Shown here piece by piece: positions 36,037-50,544 of a stretch of 64,000 bases of DNA. The notes under the pieces were generated by a model that saw only the letters and a program-made list of their open reading frames with translations, was not told the origin of the DNA and searched no databases. This DNA comes from Oxyruncus cristatus (Eukaryota; Chordata; Aves; Passeriformes; Cotingidae), in contig VXAY01004102.1 of NCBI GenBank assembly GCA_013399855.1, positions 454,259 through 518,258 on the forward strand. Reading direction: 5' to 3'. Position numbers and translations under genes: made by a program. Every line of letters begins with the position of its first letter. Positions within the stretch are counted from its first letter, which is position 1.

Positions 36037-39000
36037 CAAGAATTTTAAAATAACAGAAGCAGTAATAGAAAAATAATAGACTGTTATTAAAGCATAAGTG
36101 GCACAGACAGGATAGCAATTTGAGAGAGACCCCAAGAAACACCTGAGTTCATTCAATGAAAAAAAAACACAGGGAAAAGTTCACTTTGTACAAAATTAGG
36201 TTTACAAGGATTTAAATTCTTCACAGAAGAAGAGGCAAAGATAGAACAAAGACACATGTGAAACTAAAACACTGAGGTGTGTATGAGCCAGAGTTTTGGA
36301 AACTCATTCTCAATTTGTTAACAGGGAAAAATGTCTTTTCTCTAGAAATCCCAGCATTTGCATGGTCACCATTGGCATTGGTTTTCTGTATATTATTTCT
36401 TCCTCAAGGCATTATCATTAAGTAGTTAAAGTCCAAATTGTCAACCTAGTTTATAATAATGTAGCAATTTTAAAATAAGTACTGAAGAGTGGATTACAAA
36501 AAGTGCAATCCAGGTCAGACGTTCTTCACCCAATATTGTTGCAGAAAAAAAAAAAACAAATCCCCAGAAAATAAAAGCAGTATGTTTTGACATTTTTTTC
36601 ATCATTTTCTTTCTTATTGTAATGTGTTCTTATTTCCTACTATTTTAGAGAAAGTCATGTTGACCAGTGCAAGAAGAATATTTACAAATTTGATTCTAAG
36701 AAATGTGTTCTTCATGTGATAAAGACGGGTTGCTTTTATTTGTTCAAGGAAAAATAATATAGGAAATAAATTTTACTTTCACACGTGAGGCAATAAGTTG
36801 CACTTTGATATGTGGGTATTCATCAATTCCTGTTCTTGTTTCCAGATTGGAGCCTGGGAAAACAAGTTTTGCAACACTTAGGAGAAATGGAAAGAAACAA
36901 ACAAAAATAATCTTAATTTCTAATGGAAGTTCCATTGTGTTTATTTGAAATGTATCACACAATAATTTACAATCTTGACTAATTTTATGATGAAAATTTT
37001 GGAAAATATTTAAAAATACTTTGGGGAATAATGCACAGGTCCCTCTACTGACCTGTTGTTCAAACTAACACTACACATACTCAGTAGGCTAAAGCTAGGA
37101 AAGCTGGCATCTTTCCTGTAGGCAGTGGTACACCTAATGCATAGCCACTTACATTTTATTACACTGATATTTTCTGACCATAAATCCTAAATTCAGCCTT
37201 TTTTGTTTTCATCTTGTTACTTCCAATTCCCATGAACAACTCATAATATTACAGTGCATAGAAAAAGTGCTTGTATTCTCATTCTGGAAGTTAATAAAAG
37301 CTGCTCCTTCTGCCTTTGCTGATTTTAAGTATTTTATTCACCTGTTTTTATACATAGGAATCTTTTCCATTTTGTTCCCATTTCTTTCATGACTCTGAAC
37401 AGAACAGTTGCTATTTAGTGAATCAAGATGCATCCAGCACTGGAAACCAATTTGAGAACCATCTGGAATGAACTCGTTTGTGTTGGTGGGATAGTATCCT
37501 GAGTAACCTGATGGAGACTGCAAATGGTCTGCATGGACTTTATAGAATATTCCAATTGCCTTTCTGTCGAAATGGCAGCTCAAATAAAGTGTTGTTGTGG
37601 TTCTCATGAATATCACCTTACCAAGCCAAGAAAAGCAGCTGGACCGATGGTTCTTCACAGCTCATTTGGATAGGCGATGAGAAGGGTGAGCTGGAAACAA
37701 GTTGTTGCAGGAGGCCTTTGCTTTCAAAGATTTGTTGCCATTTGCAGACACCCTTATTGGTCTGAAGAGGCTAATAAAGAATGTGTTTAATTGATTATTA
37801 ATTAAGTACACAGTTCTGTGATCACTAATATGGAATTACCCGAAAGAACAGATTTGAGCTAATTCAGGAGCGGGTGTGTGATCATTTCAAATTAGCAAGA
37901 TCACACAGTGGTGATATTTTGGTTTGCTTGTTTGTTTTCTGCCTTGTCCTTGGGGCATTACACCTAGTATTGCCAGCCTGGATGGGCATCCAGCCTGCAT
38001 CTTGCCTGTGGTGCACCACACGAATTGTTAGTTCAGAAACAACATGGTATTTCTGGAGGCAGCTTCCGCAGTGGGCTGCTGTGGAAGAGTAGCTTTCCTT
38101 TTCCAGGATTAGGCGTTTGCTACAGAAAATTTCCTTGTGGAAAGGCACTGGACCATCGTTAGCATTGCTGCCGTGCTCAAGTTGCTCTTTAACAGCTGCA
38201 GTAGCAGTAGGCAGGTAGTCCCATTCCTGGACACAGACAGACAGCAGTATGAAGCATCCATGTGCCACATGCAGCTTTCATTTTCCTCGGGGAGAAGAAC
38301 ATCAGGCAACGTACGTTGATGTTGAGTTAATGACATCAAAGCTGGCAGCACTGAGGGAAAAAGTTTGGTACCAGTTAAAGTTACCAAACCCTTCCCCTTA
38401 TTGCACAGCATTTGTGAGAAGCAGCTCTTATCTGGGACAGCACATAGTTATCACTGGAGCATCTCTGGGCATCAAGAAGATTGCCTTGGTTATATAAAAC
38501 CTGGAAACATCTAACTTTTGCTGGTACATTACCCATCAGCTTGGGCTTGGGAATGTGACAACTACCTGTGTTGGTGAGGCTTCAAAATGTCTGTGCAGCA
38601 TGTTTAAAAGGTTGCTGGAGAGCTACTGAACTGCCCTTCCGAACCAGGCTCTCTTTTGCCTGCTGTGTCCTTCATAAAAACTCAGAAAGCCAAAATAGCA
38701 GGTGGTGGCCAGGTAGGAGTGTGAAAGTGGAACTACAGCCAGTCCCTCCACCAGCTGTAGCTTGATCATTTCCTGTGAAATTTGAGAGGGTCACATTGTC
38801 AGGGACAACCTGACTAATCGTTTTCTGTTAAGTGGTTGACAGCTGTTTGCTGTAACTTGAAATCGTGCATATGTCAGACACGAGTAATAAATCAACTTTT
38901 CTCTGACTTTCCTGTTTCCAGTTGTTGTTTTACCCTGAAGCCCTTTGTATCCCGTTCTTGGAGCCAGGCCCTACTGGCTTTGGAATCCCAGCTGTGCCAT

Positions 39001-42000
39001 CCCATCCATTGCAGCTCTGCAATGGTCTTTGCCCCAGGCTTTGAAATGTTTGAAATTTCAACCCTGAACACCTGTAATGCCACTCAGCCCTGCTGTGAGA
39101 TCCCCCAAAAATGCTCTCAGCTGGAAACAAAAGTAGGAAGTAATTGAAAAACAAAGGCAAAAAGAAAATCAAATCTTGAACAAAACTAGAAACAGAAACT
39201 ATTTTCACACACACTTGGAGTGTGGAAGATGGGCATTACCAGAGTTCTTGTCCTGGATCAGCTTGTAGCAAATATCTCATAGAGTGTCTCCTGTGGGCAG
39301 TGCCTGCTCTAGGAGGAGTTGTTCCTTAGCAACTGCTGAGCCTCAGCTAAGTTAACTGATGTGGAGGTGTTTAGGGTAGGATATGAAGGGGTCAGGAAGG
39401 CTAAGTCTGAGGTAGCAGGAGATTCTGAGAAAGTAGGAATTACTAATGTTAATTATGGTGTAACCAACCTATTCTGAGTCTATATTAGCACACGTGATCT
39501 CACCAGAGGTTGTATTTGTCACCTGGCTCCATTCTTTGGATGTCCTAGGATACTTTATTTAGTTGAGGATGAAGGCTGTTCTCTCTTGCCATCACATCTT
39601 TATTGCATCCACACATTTGCTGCCACAGAACTGCTGAGCTTACTGGTTACCATGCATACTCTGTGCTTGCTGTTCTGTTTTTTTGCCACAGTTAGCAGAA
39701 TTGGTTTTGTAAGTGAATAAAAGTAATCCTTCTTCTTTCCTTATCTAAACAAGTCATGCAAGTTTCCAAAGGTTATTTGAAAATGTACACCAGCAGCTCC
39801 TGCCCTGCCTAGATCAGCTCAACTGGTGGCGGCTTTTGTGTGCATATTCTTTGGATAGTTGGGTCCTTAGCTGTGAAGGGCTGCGGATTGGAGTGAGGGA
39901 TGACAAAACTATGTTGGTGTTTTGGGGAAAAGGAGACCTCCTAGGATGATTGAAGCATATACGTTTCTGAAGGATACATGGCATGACCTACTGCCTTTGA
40001 GACAGAAAGTGGACTTACAATAAGGTGAATGGCAGCAAAGGCAGATTGCTCCACTGGTGACATCCCTTCTACTTTACAGACAAGACTAACTCTTGAAAAT
40101 GTGGTAAGTGGCACTTTCCAAGGGAGGGGACTTCTGGGGATTAGAGAGCAATACTGGGACACACTGCAATCACAGACCTGGAAGGCTTGCAGAAATATGA
40201 CATGCAATTCAACCTGACACACGCTATGGTGGTGTGGGGGTCAGGACGCACTGGGTATAATGGGGAGGTACCATAGAGCACAAGCCTGGGACAAACCAAG
40301 GCAGAAGCCTCTGGTACAGACTTATGGGCATGCAAGAGTTAGGGAGCAGCATTCCCTGTGTGCTAGTTTGTTGGTATAGTACTTGGGACCAGAGTGAACA
40401 CCTAAAAAATGCTAAGATAACCCAGGAAAAGAGAAAAAAATAAAGCCTTCTTGGAGCACTTGTGAATAGACTGGGCTTTTGGCTACCAAGACTGTTTAAT
40501 TTCTCCTTGACTGTCTTTTCCATGTGGGCAGTTTTTGTGGTCAAATTTGTCCTCTACCTTAAAGTGAGTGGTGTACTCAAGTATAACAAAGGAATACATA
40601 TATTCTATGACATGGAATCCCTTTTCTTCTCTGAATGTATGTGTAGGTCGCTGCTTAGGATATGGCCCATAATGACACCATAATGACGGTAAAGCTGTCA
40701 GCACCCATCCTTTCCTTTCCACCGTTGCCCCTATCCGCCTTGCAGATTTCTTCGGGGGTGTATCTTTTGCCCTGAACTTTCCCAAGTCCCTTTGATGTCC
40801 CCACTGAAGCATCTGTGGGAAATGGTGAACTGTATCTTGCTATGTACTGCCTACAAAGGTCTGCAGTGTGGTCCAGCCTAAGGGGTGGTTTCTGAGGAAT
40901 GCCAGCTATATTTATGGCTTGCACAGATTTATGGCTTGACTTCAGCTAGCTTAGCTGTGAGTCAGTGACAGTGATGTATTAGCAGACTGTGTGTGAGAAT
41001 GCTGAGGCAAAGACAAGGGTTAAGGAAAAGATCTGATGAAGAGATGCGAGGCAAGGCAGGAGTCTAGGGTAAGATCTATGACAATGAAGTCTGACTGGTG
41101 AGTGTCCAGTAGAGACAGCAGCACATGTAAGATGAGACTTTAGCGGGTTACATCCAAAGATAGTTATCTTGGAATAGGGTGGAGGCAAGAGGGTATTGGG
41201 GCAGATTCTTGGGGGGGTGGTAGCTGTGAGAGAGACACTGAATTTATACTACAGCAAAGCCAGCTTAAAATTGATTGATAAATATTTAATCCATCAAAAC
41301 ATTCTACTGTATGTATCAGGGCAGTGTTTTGTATTAGATAGCCACTGCAGTGATGGTCCATTAGTGTTTAAAGCGATGTTTACTGTTGTGTTGAACAACA
41401 GCCTTGGAGGCAAGGGTGACACTATAAATACAACTCAAATGTCAAAAGCAATTTCAGACTGAGCTCTGGAAGGATTAGGCTATTGTTGTAGATGGCATGC
41501 CTGTTAAGAGATGTCAGCTAAGTTAATTTTCATCCATATGAAGTAAATTGACAAGCATATGGACAATTTTTTTCCTGTGGTGCATACTGTAACATTAAAT
41601 ATTATTCACAACTTTCATTAACAAGTAAAAAAGTTCACGCTACAAACATGAGGTTATCAGACCAACCTGCGATGAGGTCTCATACGTGTGCACACACTGC
41701 TGTCACTGAGGCAACCCTCTTGCTCATAAAGGATTACATTTAGGCAATCTGGTACTCAGCGGTAAATCAACCTCGCTCACAAAAGGAAACACAGACGTGC
41801 ACTGTGCACTCCCCAAACCAACAGAGAGGCATGCATTGCATTAGGCATGCAAATTGCTTAATGATAAGTATGGCTAATTCGCTATTTGTGTGTCTATAAC
41901 AGCATTTCTTCAGGTGCAACTGAGGGGGCTTGTGAAATGTGCAAACCCAGGGACAAACTGAATTAACCCAATCTTTAACATTCTTAACTATGTGATACAG

Positions 42001-42297
42001 AGTAGATTCTAATCTGATTCTAATCTACTACGTAAATTACTGTAGAAACAGTTTTTCCAGCCTTTACAACTTGTGTTAAATAAGACTGTTGAAAGTAAAT
42101 ATGAAAAAACCCACATTATTTTGGACCCAGAAAATCAAAAGGATAATACATCTTTTCCAAGTCTTTCACCTCCCAGGAAGACCCCCAGATAGCGAGGTAC
42201 AAGGATGGTGTTGGTCATCAGAACTGTCCAGAAGATGTGTAGCTGCTAAGGAACTCCCAGCACCTTGGATATTGTCACCAAAAGAGCTCACTTGGAT
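36037..42297. other. Intergenic region, no gene recognised
   Basis: About 6.3 kb of mostly AT-rich sequence. Several open frames of 60-128 codons occur on both strands (for example minus 37338-37658 and 37882-38268). They overlap each other in different frames, have no flanking splice or domain signature that I recognise, and match no family I know. An A run lies at 36545-36556. Confidence 0.55.
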
Positions 42298-43525
42298 TCA
42301 TACAATCATAAAATGGTTTGGGTTGGAAGGGACCTTCAAGATCATCTAGTTCCAAGCCCCTGCCATGGGCAGGGACACCTGTCACTAGACCAGGTTTCTC
42401 AGAGCTGCATCCAGCCTAGCCTTGAACACTGCCAGAGATGGGGCATCCACAACTTCTCTGGGCAATCTGTGCCAGTGCCTCACCATCCTCACAGTAAAGA
42501 ATTTCTTCCTAATATCTAATCTAAACCTGCTCTTTCAGTTTGAATCCATTCCCCCTTGTCCTATCACTACATGTTCTGGTAAAAAGTCCCTCTCCATCTT
42601 CTTCAAGGCTACCTTCAGGTACTAGAAGGTCACAAATAGGTCACCCTTAAATCTTTTCTTTTCCAGGCTGAACAAACCCAATGCTTTCAGCCTTTCCTCA
42701 TAGGAGAGGTGCTCCATCCCTTTAATCATCTTGGTAACACTCTTTTGAACTTACTCCAGCAGGTCAATGTCCTTCCTGTGTTGGGAGGACACCAGAGCAC
42801 TCTACGTGGGGTCTCACAAGAGTGGAGTAGAGGGGCAGAATCAGCTCCCTTGGCCTGCTGGCCACGCTGCTTGTGATGCAGCCCAGGATACCACTGGCTT
42901 TCTGGACTGCAGGCACATATTGAGGCGTCACATCCGGCCTCTCATCCACCAGCACCCCCAAGTCCTTCTAGGCAGGGCTGCTCTCAATCTCTTCATCCAC
43001 CAGCCTGTGTTGATAACAGAGGTTTCCCCAACGCAGGTGCAGCACCTTGCACTTGGTCTTGTTAAACCTCAGGAGATTCCCATGGGCCCACTTCTCGAGC
43101 TTGTCCAGGTCCAGCTGGGTGGCATCCTGTCCTTCGGGTGGGTCAACTGCACCACTCAGCTTAGTGTCATCTGCAAATTTGCTGAGGGTGCACTCAATTC
43201 CTTGGTCTATGTCATTAAAGAAGGTCCCAATACAGACCCCTGAGGGGCACCCCATGTCACTGATGTACACTGAGACTCTGAGCCATTGACCACCACCCTC
43301 GAATACAACCATCCCATCAATTTCTTATCCATCTAGCAGTCCACTCATTAAATCCAGCTCTCTCCAATTAAGAGAGAAGAATGTTGTGGGAGACTGTGTT
43401 GAAGGTTTTACAGAGGTCCAGATAAATGACATCTGTAACCCTTCCCTTGTCCACTGATGTAGTCACTCAATCGTAGAAGGCCACTAGGTTGGACAGGCAG
43501 GCTCTTTGTGAAATTCCATTGCTTT
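42298..43525 (-). mobile_element. CR1 LINE, 1.2-kb 3' part including decayed reverse transcriptase
   Basis: The plus-strand left end is the reversed CR1 3' terminus (AATCATAAAATGGTTTGGGT, then TGGAAGGGACCTTCAAG). The minus strand carries broken ORF2 frames. These include an RT motif A remnant ([17 protein letters not shown], about 43375-43425), the FADD catalytic motif in [13 protein letters not shown] (about 43150-43190) and the C-terminal ASGILGCITSSVASRPRELI. Stop codons and frameshifts show that it is dead. It is the longest CR1 in the window and its sense strand is minus. Confidence 0.95.
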
Positions 43526-44748
43526 CAGGCTCTTAAATGAGACACAGTTGACCATATCTGACACTGGATGTTCTCCTACTTCTCTGACTTCTGATTTCCT
43601 CTTCAATTTGGCATTTAGACTTTATAAGAGTATATAGAACTATGAAGATTTCCTCTCTTTCTGGATATTTTCAAATGCTCAAGATTTTTAAAAATGGGAA
43701 AAAATCACAGCAGAGGTAGATACTTCTTAATTTGCAGGTGTTGCTGAAAATGTAAAATATCTCTTGACCGAGTAATACACTAAATGATTTCTCTAAAACC
43801 AGAAATGTGCACACATTTTAAAACATGGTAGCTGCTGTCCCACTGCTTGGTAACATTACTCAAAATGTTGCTCTCCTTTGCCATCACCTCCACACGAGTG
43901 TAGTGCATTGTCAGGGACTGACATTACCCGGCCTCCAAAGTACCTGCCTGCCCTGATGTGTCAAATCCATGTCTGCCAGCTACAGTGACGGGGTCACTGA
44001 GCAACAGCCAGTTGATCCATCAAGCTCATGATCAGAGGAATGGTTCACAGCAGTCCTGAAGCACTAGAAGAAATGGCTGTGACAACCCTGATGACTATTT
44101 TGAGCAAAAACTGTCAAGTGACTCTTATGAGAGTGGATTCCAGAAATGAGTATATTGCAAAACAGATGGGAATGTGGCTGCACAGCAAGTTAGTGGACAT
44201 GCCTTCTCTGTTAAAGAAAATTAAGGAATTGGAGCCTGGGCATCACTATCTGCCACCCCCACATCTGTGTCTCAGAGTTATTTGTCTTAGACACCTGTGT
44301 CTGTGAGAGAATAAGTCTAGTGCAAAACCCAGAATCACTAACTATCTTATGTGAATAACCTCCCATTTCATACTCTCCGTAATTTATGCACATCACTGCA
44401 AAATTAATTAGATTTTTAGTAAGCCATTTTTGAGAGAAACCCACATCAACACTAACCTTTGAAATCAATCAGTGGAACAACAGTCTCTCAGATAAAAGCT
44501 TTTTGGGACAGATTCAAAGATGCTCTAGCCGAAGAGCTACTACAGGGTACAGCTGGAACTACATGGCCACTTTTCTCATGCTATTTTTTTGCCTTCCTAT
44601 GTTCCATTTTCTTTTGCATGAAGCATCCTAATTGCTCTGGGCTTTGGTTTTTGAAGGTTTCCCTCCTTGTTCTCTTTATTCTTTTACCTTTTCTCCTATC
44701 CTATTATCTTTCACCTCTTATTGACAGCGATCGATTTGCAAACTGGCG
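43526..44748. other. Intergenic sequence between two CR1 copies
   Basis: About 1.2 kb without a recognised gene. Plus-strand open frames at 44028-44306 and 44459-44752 have no known family features. The latter contains a hydrophobic stretch that simply reflects T-rich DNA. Confidence 0.5.
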
Positions 44749-45167
44749 CTGATTCAGCAGAGGGCCACAAAGATGATTAGAGAACTGGATCACATGATGC
44801 ATGAGGAAAATCTGAGACCTGTGTTCATCATGGAGAAGAGATGGCTCAGTGAAGTTCTAATCATACTCTTCAGCTACTTGAAGACGTGTTACAGAGAAGA
44901 AGGTACCGGATTCTTGGATGTGCAGAATGAGATGATAAGATGCAATGGCCAAAGTTATGGCAGTAAAAATTCCAGATGGATCTAAGGAAAAGTATTTTCT
45001 TCATGTGGGTGGTTAAATGTCCAAGTGCCCAGAGAGCCTGTAGGATCTCCATCCTTGGAGATACTCAAAACTCCAAGACAGGGCACTCCTCAACCTAATA
45101 CAACTTTGAAGGTAGCCCTGATATTAGTGAGAAGTTGAAGTCCAACATAAATTATTCTCTGGTTCTG
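44749..45167 (+). mobile_element. CR1 LINE 3'-end fragment, opposite orientation
   Basis: The plus strand reads GCTGATTCAGCAGAGGGCCA, CAAAGATGATTAGAGAACTG and CATGAGGAAAATCTGAGACC, then GTAGGATCTCCATCCTTGGA and GATACTCAAAACTCCAAGAC. This is the sense strand of the CR1 ORF2 C-terminus. The 3' terminus (TTGAAGTCCAACATAAATTA, then TTCTCTGGTTCTGT) is shortened by a deletion. It is the only clear CR1 here with plus sense. Confidence 0.88.
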
Positions 45168-48100
45168 TCTTGATCTGCTAATCTCTGTTTTCTTAAGGCT
45201 TTGTTCTCAAACAAGCTTCATCTTAACCCACCCCACTCAAGCCTTCTGCTCTGCCTGGTCACCATCAGCAACACAGGCCCCACAGTGAGACCATGCTATT
45301 CTTTCATGTGCACACCGTCCACTCTGCAAATTTTCATCAAGCTCTCCCATGCCTGATTGTCTTTGAACTGGAAGAAGTTCCTTGGGCTCTTCACTGCTCT
45401 GCAGGTAGTGACTGGAAGAAATCTGTTGAACAAAAATAAAACTGCTGAAAGAGTCACACCCAGCTTGTTGTATATGAAGCTGAGACAACCCATCCAGATT
45501 GCATCATGATGCTGTATCCAGTGTTTGCACAGGACAGCACTTCCTTACACTGTGTGCAGCTGTTTCCCTGCTTGATGTTTAAAAGCCAGATTTAGAAATA
45601 CAGCTTTTAACATCCAATTTAGTGTAATGACAAGAATAGAAAAATCCTGATGAAAAACCATAAAAACATAACAGAGATATTAAGACACATTTGTACCAAG
45701 TTTATCGCTGAGGCAAAGTGTGTTAAAAAAAAGCCTATTATTTAATTACATATAAACAAAAATCAAAGTAGCGAATACTTGAGAACTGCATGGCAGCAGC
45801 AGTAGTCAGTAGTATATAATTTCTTGGAAGGCAAGTTATGAACAGCAGTTTTGGCAAGAGTCTAGTTTTGACTACCAGCAACGGTATTAACTTGTTATCA
45901 TGGCATGCAGAGCAAAGTTAAGGCTACTCACTCGTAAACACACAAAGAAACCCAGCAAGCTGAAGTTTCCTAAAAGAATTAGCACAGAACACAAACTGCT
46001 TAGAATGATAAAAATATTTAATTTTAGCACTTAACAATGTCATTGACGTGACAGATCCCCCAGGCACAGCAGATAAAGTCTTCAAGGACCAAGCAGCCCA
46101 TTTGCCTTTTATCTTGTGGCTTCCCCCTTATCTGCACAGTGGAGAATACGAATGAAGATAAACAGGAACCAGCATGGGCCACTTCTTTAAAAAGAGAAAC
46201 TGCAAAAATCTCTGTGAAGGAGTCCCATGGGACTCCCGCTGCTCAAAGAAACTGTCAGGTTGAGTGAGACAGATGGAGTAAAGAGGGAATCGGTGATGTA
46301 GAGAACTTCTCCACTGAGCAGCCACACTTTGCTGGCATGTACCAGGAAGGAGCTGACAAGGAGATCTCAAAACTTTGTGGACTCTCAGGTGGGGAGTGCG
46401 TGAATGTGACAAGGTCTGGTGGGAACCAGATCCCTCAGATATGGGGGTGAGCTTCAGCCAGGATCCCAGGACAGCTTTCCTGGGTGTCACATTTGTGAGT
46501 GGAAATATGTCTGCCACACTCTACTGGGGCAGGACATGAAGGCAAAGAGAGGCAGAAGCAGATGTTTGTGAGGCACAAAGACATCTATATGGCTGTCTTA
46601 TGGTTCTTGTTCAGCTGGCTGTGTGGGTGAAGGGCAGGCTATGCAGAGGAGGGGTGTTTCATCCAGCCTCAGCTCCAAGACAGGAAGCACCTGCCCAAGA
46701 CCACCACACTGCACACCTACCTCTGACAGCAGCCGTGTGCAGTCCTCCAAGGCTGAGTGCATCAGCTGGGATCAAACTCCTGTGCAGAGGAGTCATGCAG
46801 CATTTGCCAGAGCCTCGTGCAACCGCAGGCACAGGTCATGGCTTCTGGGAGGTAACACCGTATCCCCTCCCTGGACACCACTGCTCTGCAGCTGCAGGCT
46901 CCATCAGCCAACCTGTGCAACCCCGGGAGACTGGGGCAAAGCCAAGCCATGAAAGGGCAATTTCCTTTGCTCCCTTATCATTCTCCTGCATTGCCTGCAA
47001 ACAACAACGTGAACCCTGAGGGTGGTTTGTGCTGAAGTAAAGGAAAGGGACAGTGGTGACCTCCATAGAAGCCACGCACCGGTCCTCTGACTGTATTTTG
47101 GCTAGATACGGACAGTGGGCAGAGAATTACCTCGTGAAAACAAGCATTCTGCTTCTTAACACGCTGCTGCATATGCTTTGTGAGTGTTATGCTTCTTGAC
47201 ATTATCCAGTATGTAGGTTATGTTGGAACAGGCTTTACAAAAATAAATACACACAATGACAAATGTAAAGATGTAACAGCAGCATAACAAAAACTCTCTT
47301 TCCATTCCCAGCTTCACTGTTTATTTTCTGTGACAATTTAAAAAAAACCCTTTCAATTAACTACTCAGAAAAGTCTATTTTTGTGAACTGACTCAACTGT
47401 GTCAGTCATCAAAGATAAAGGAAATAAGAACAACACCAAGCTGGTGTATTAGGTGTGCTCTGAAGTACAAAGAGCAGTAAAGGATTGCAGTGATTACACC
47501 AGACTAGGTGATAAGTACATAAAGCAAAAGGGATAGCACAATCAACAACAATAAACACTGAAAGCAGGTTAGTGGGTAAATTGTAAAGAGTTCCCAGTTA
47601 TTACAGAAATAAAAATACCATCTGGAACAAAGAAACACTTTTTTTCCTGCGGCATTTTTTTCATAGCATGTTTCACTAAGTCAGCTAAATCAAAGGTTTT
47701 GGAAAACAATAGTGTAAGAACAATTAGGAGAGACAGATATGATTAAGGTAGTATTTGAAAAAAAGCAGGGAAAGCCCAAATTATTCAGGAAGGCAATATA
47801 AAAGGGGAAAAAAAGAAAAGGCTCTGTATTACTATTGTCAAACAGCCTCAACAGAGGCTGCAGAGCCTGAAGTTGGATGAAAGAGCACAGGGGTTAGGAG
47901 GGCAATGAAGAAGTGGATAGTAACTTTGCGTTTTGTTTAAGGCCAGAAAAGAGTGTTTAGAGTGGTTCCTAGAATAAATAGGCTAAAACTTTTTCACCCA
48001 CACCAATATTAGTTACGCTAACAGGACTTTGAGGTTTGGGACTTTTTGGGGCTTTTTGAGGATAAGTAAACATACATACAAGTTAACCTAGAGACAGTCC

Positions 48101-50544
48101 CTGCCCCAGAGACTTCCCAGTCTTGACTTCAGACATGAATCTGATGTGAAAAGCAGATAGGGAGTGGAAGATGCTTTGTTGACAAAAACTGTTGTGAATC
48201 TTCCACTTGAAGAGGACAAGAGAATCACTGATTGAAAAATGAAAAAAAAAGTTTGCCAATACAAAAGCTAAAAGGCCTGCTGCCAACATACCTGTGATCA
48301 GATCAGGAAAAGACTCAAAGAATGAGGGAGTGGGAGAAATGCAGATGAGATGTGTTCAAAAGAACTACGGGGAACTTCTCATCCTGAAGAAAACGCTGAT
48401 GTAAGTAAGGAATGAAACCAAGGAGCCTTGTCTTTATTGTTCTGCCTGCTGAGGCTGTGTGCATATGGGAGAGAGGGGAAGAACAGTGCCACAATTAAAC
48501 ATACATGATAGCAGCTAGACATTGACTTCCCTGTTTCACTGTCAGACCGTGAAGCTATGGGACTTATTATTGACAGATTTGGCTCCTGGTAATTATTAAT
48601 GGGGTTAATTGAAACCATTGCCACAACTGAAGACCGTTGTACTATGTACTTTGTAAACACAGAAAGGCATTTCCTGACTTGAAGTAAAGGGAATATATAA
48701 TAACTGACAATGAAATATGAAAGAAAATCCTCTGTAATACATGACCATTCCAGTTTCATCAGCTTTTAAGTGCCATAGTAGGGACAAGTCCTGAAAAGGA
48801 ATTTTGAGGATCGAGATGAATTTCAGGAGATTCCAGTTATTTCATGTGAAATCATGCCTCCAAAGTTCTGTCAAGAATTATTGCTGAAAGTTGTGCTTTA
48901 TTAATTTTCTATTTCTCCACTAATTCCCTCTCACTTGATCTGTCAACATAAAGTTTTCTGTTTAATTTTTGGTGTACTCACGCATATGCAAACTGTTTCT
49001 CAGGCTTGCTCTAAGATTTCCAACTAGATGTATATCTTCCACAGATCAGATTTTTTTTTTTTTTCCTGAGGCCTTTGGGTAAGATCAGATTGTCTTTTGA
49101 TAGATCTAAGTTTCAAAGCTCTGTTGGTACTTGCAGATAGAGTAGAAAGAAGAAAGTATATTTTATTTTGCCACGTTTTCAACTTTTCCTTCTGATTACC
49201 TCTAAATATGCCAACTCTATGACCAGAATTTTGGTGTTCTGATTTATTTCTTTCTTGTTTTGGGAGCAGAATTTGTTTGACTTCTGTTACATCACTCTTA
49301 TTGGTATTCTGGTGAACTGTATTCCTTTATCAGCTTCCAAAAGAAAGAAGAGAAATCTCTTAGAAATTCTACTGGCATGCAAGAGCTACAAAATGGCTGG
49401 AGGAGATTAGTCTTGGGACTGTGGGTGAGAGAACGGACTGGTGGCACAGAAATCCTCCTTCCAGGTCTTTTCCAGGAAAGCTCCAGTGAAGACTCATAGC
49501 CATGCTCTCCCTCTGATGCTAAAACCTCCTCCATAAGGCAAAATGCTCAGGAAAATAACATCAGTTTCTCATTAATCCCTCAGGAGGCTTTGCCTTTGAA
49601 TTCCCTGCCACTGGCCAGGAGCAAACCACAGTACATCTGTATGTCCGAGTACCAAGGTAGGTGGTACCACCAGAGGTGACTAACTTCCCTCTCCTGATTC
49701 TTTTCCCCTATACTGGGAAAGAATCCAAGCAAAGAGGAGTGTCTGGACAGGATTCCACTGCCACTGTCTTCCCTACTTCACTATTTATGTTATAGGGGAA
49801 AAAAAGGAGAAGTTAAAGAAACTGCCCAACGGTTACAGGATGTCCTGTTGCATTTATCTGGCGATGCAGGCGAATGACTCACCCAAAATATTTGATGATC
49901 GGAAACTATTATGTTTTTCTTTCTTTCTCACATTTCTTCCTGAAAATATCAAGCATTCAAACTCTGAAACATGGCTAGAGGCAACATATTAAAGCTATAT
50001 GAATTCAAGGAAAGAATAAGGAAACTTAGTCTATCTTTGAAGCTTGTCATAGTCCAGAAAAAGTCACGTGACAAAAACCTGCCTGCCCATCTCTGAAAGC
50101 TGTGCAACAAGAAAGAAAACAGTATCATCCCAATCCCTGGGAAAAGTCCTGCCCAGGCATATTCTTTGACATGGATTAAAGACTGAACCTGATTTTTTTT
50201 TTTTTCTGTAATTTAAAAATACCCATGAATGGTTAGTTGTGCCAGCCCCAATTCACAGCAGCATTAACAACCTTAATCTCTTCTGATCTGTGTTTTATGG
50301 AACCCAGTGCAGGGTTGCTCATCTCTGAGTGTCCGGGCTGTAGATCACTGACACATGGCCTGTGCACAGCTGTGGGGAAGTTTGGTGTCTGCTTCCTCCC
50401 TGTGTCACATCTCCTCTGGCCCAGCCTGACAGGGGGGAAAGCTGAATCCCAGTCCCTGCTTCAAGGGACATATAAAGTAAACACAGATTGATTATAAAGC
50501 TTGGCTGGGTACTGTGCTGTACATACCTGTGCTAAGAAAGAATC
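45168..50544. other. Intergenic region, no gene recognised
   Basis: About 5.4 kb of AT-rich sequence with a GC-richer patch at about 46600-47000 in which chance open frames overlap on both strands. I see no repeat family, exon pair or RNA gene. Confidence 0.5.

Noticed and set aside
37338..37658. 106-codon minus-strand open frame with a non-repetitive protein-like composition
   Set aside because: I recognise no family or domain. Frames of this length recur by chance across the window, and no splice partners or promoter are evident.
42767..43243. 158-codon plus-strand open frame
   Set aside because: It is antisense to the CR1 at 42298-43525, whose reverse-transcriptase residues are on the minus strand.
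44459..44752. Plus-strand open frame with hydrophobic segments resembling a small membrane protein
   Set aside because: The hydrophobicity comes from T-rich DNA, its end runs up to a CR1 fragment, and there is no supporting signal.
46600..47075. Overlapping 60-139 codon frames on both strands
   Set aside because: They are shadows of one another in a locally GC-richer patch. No domain or conserved motif is visible.
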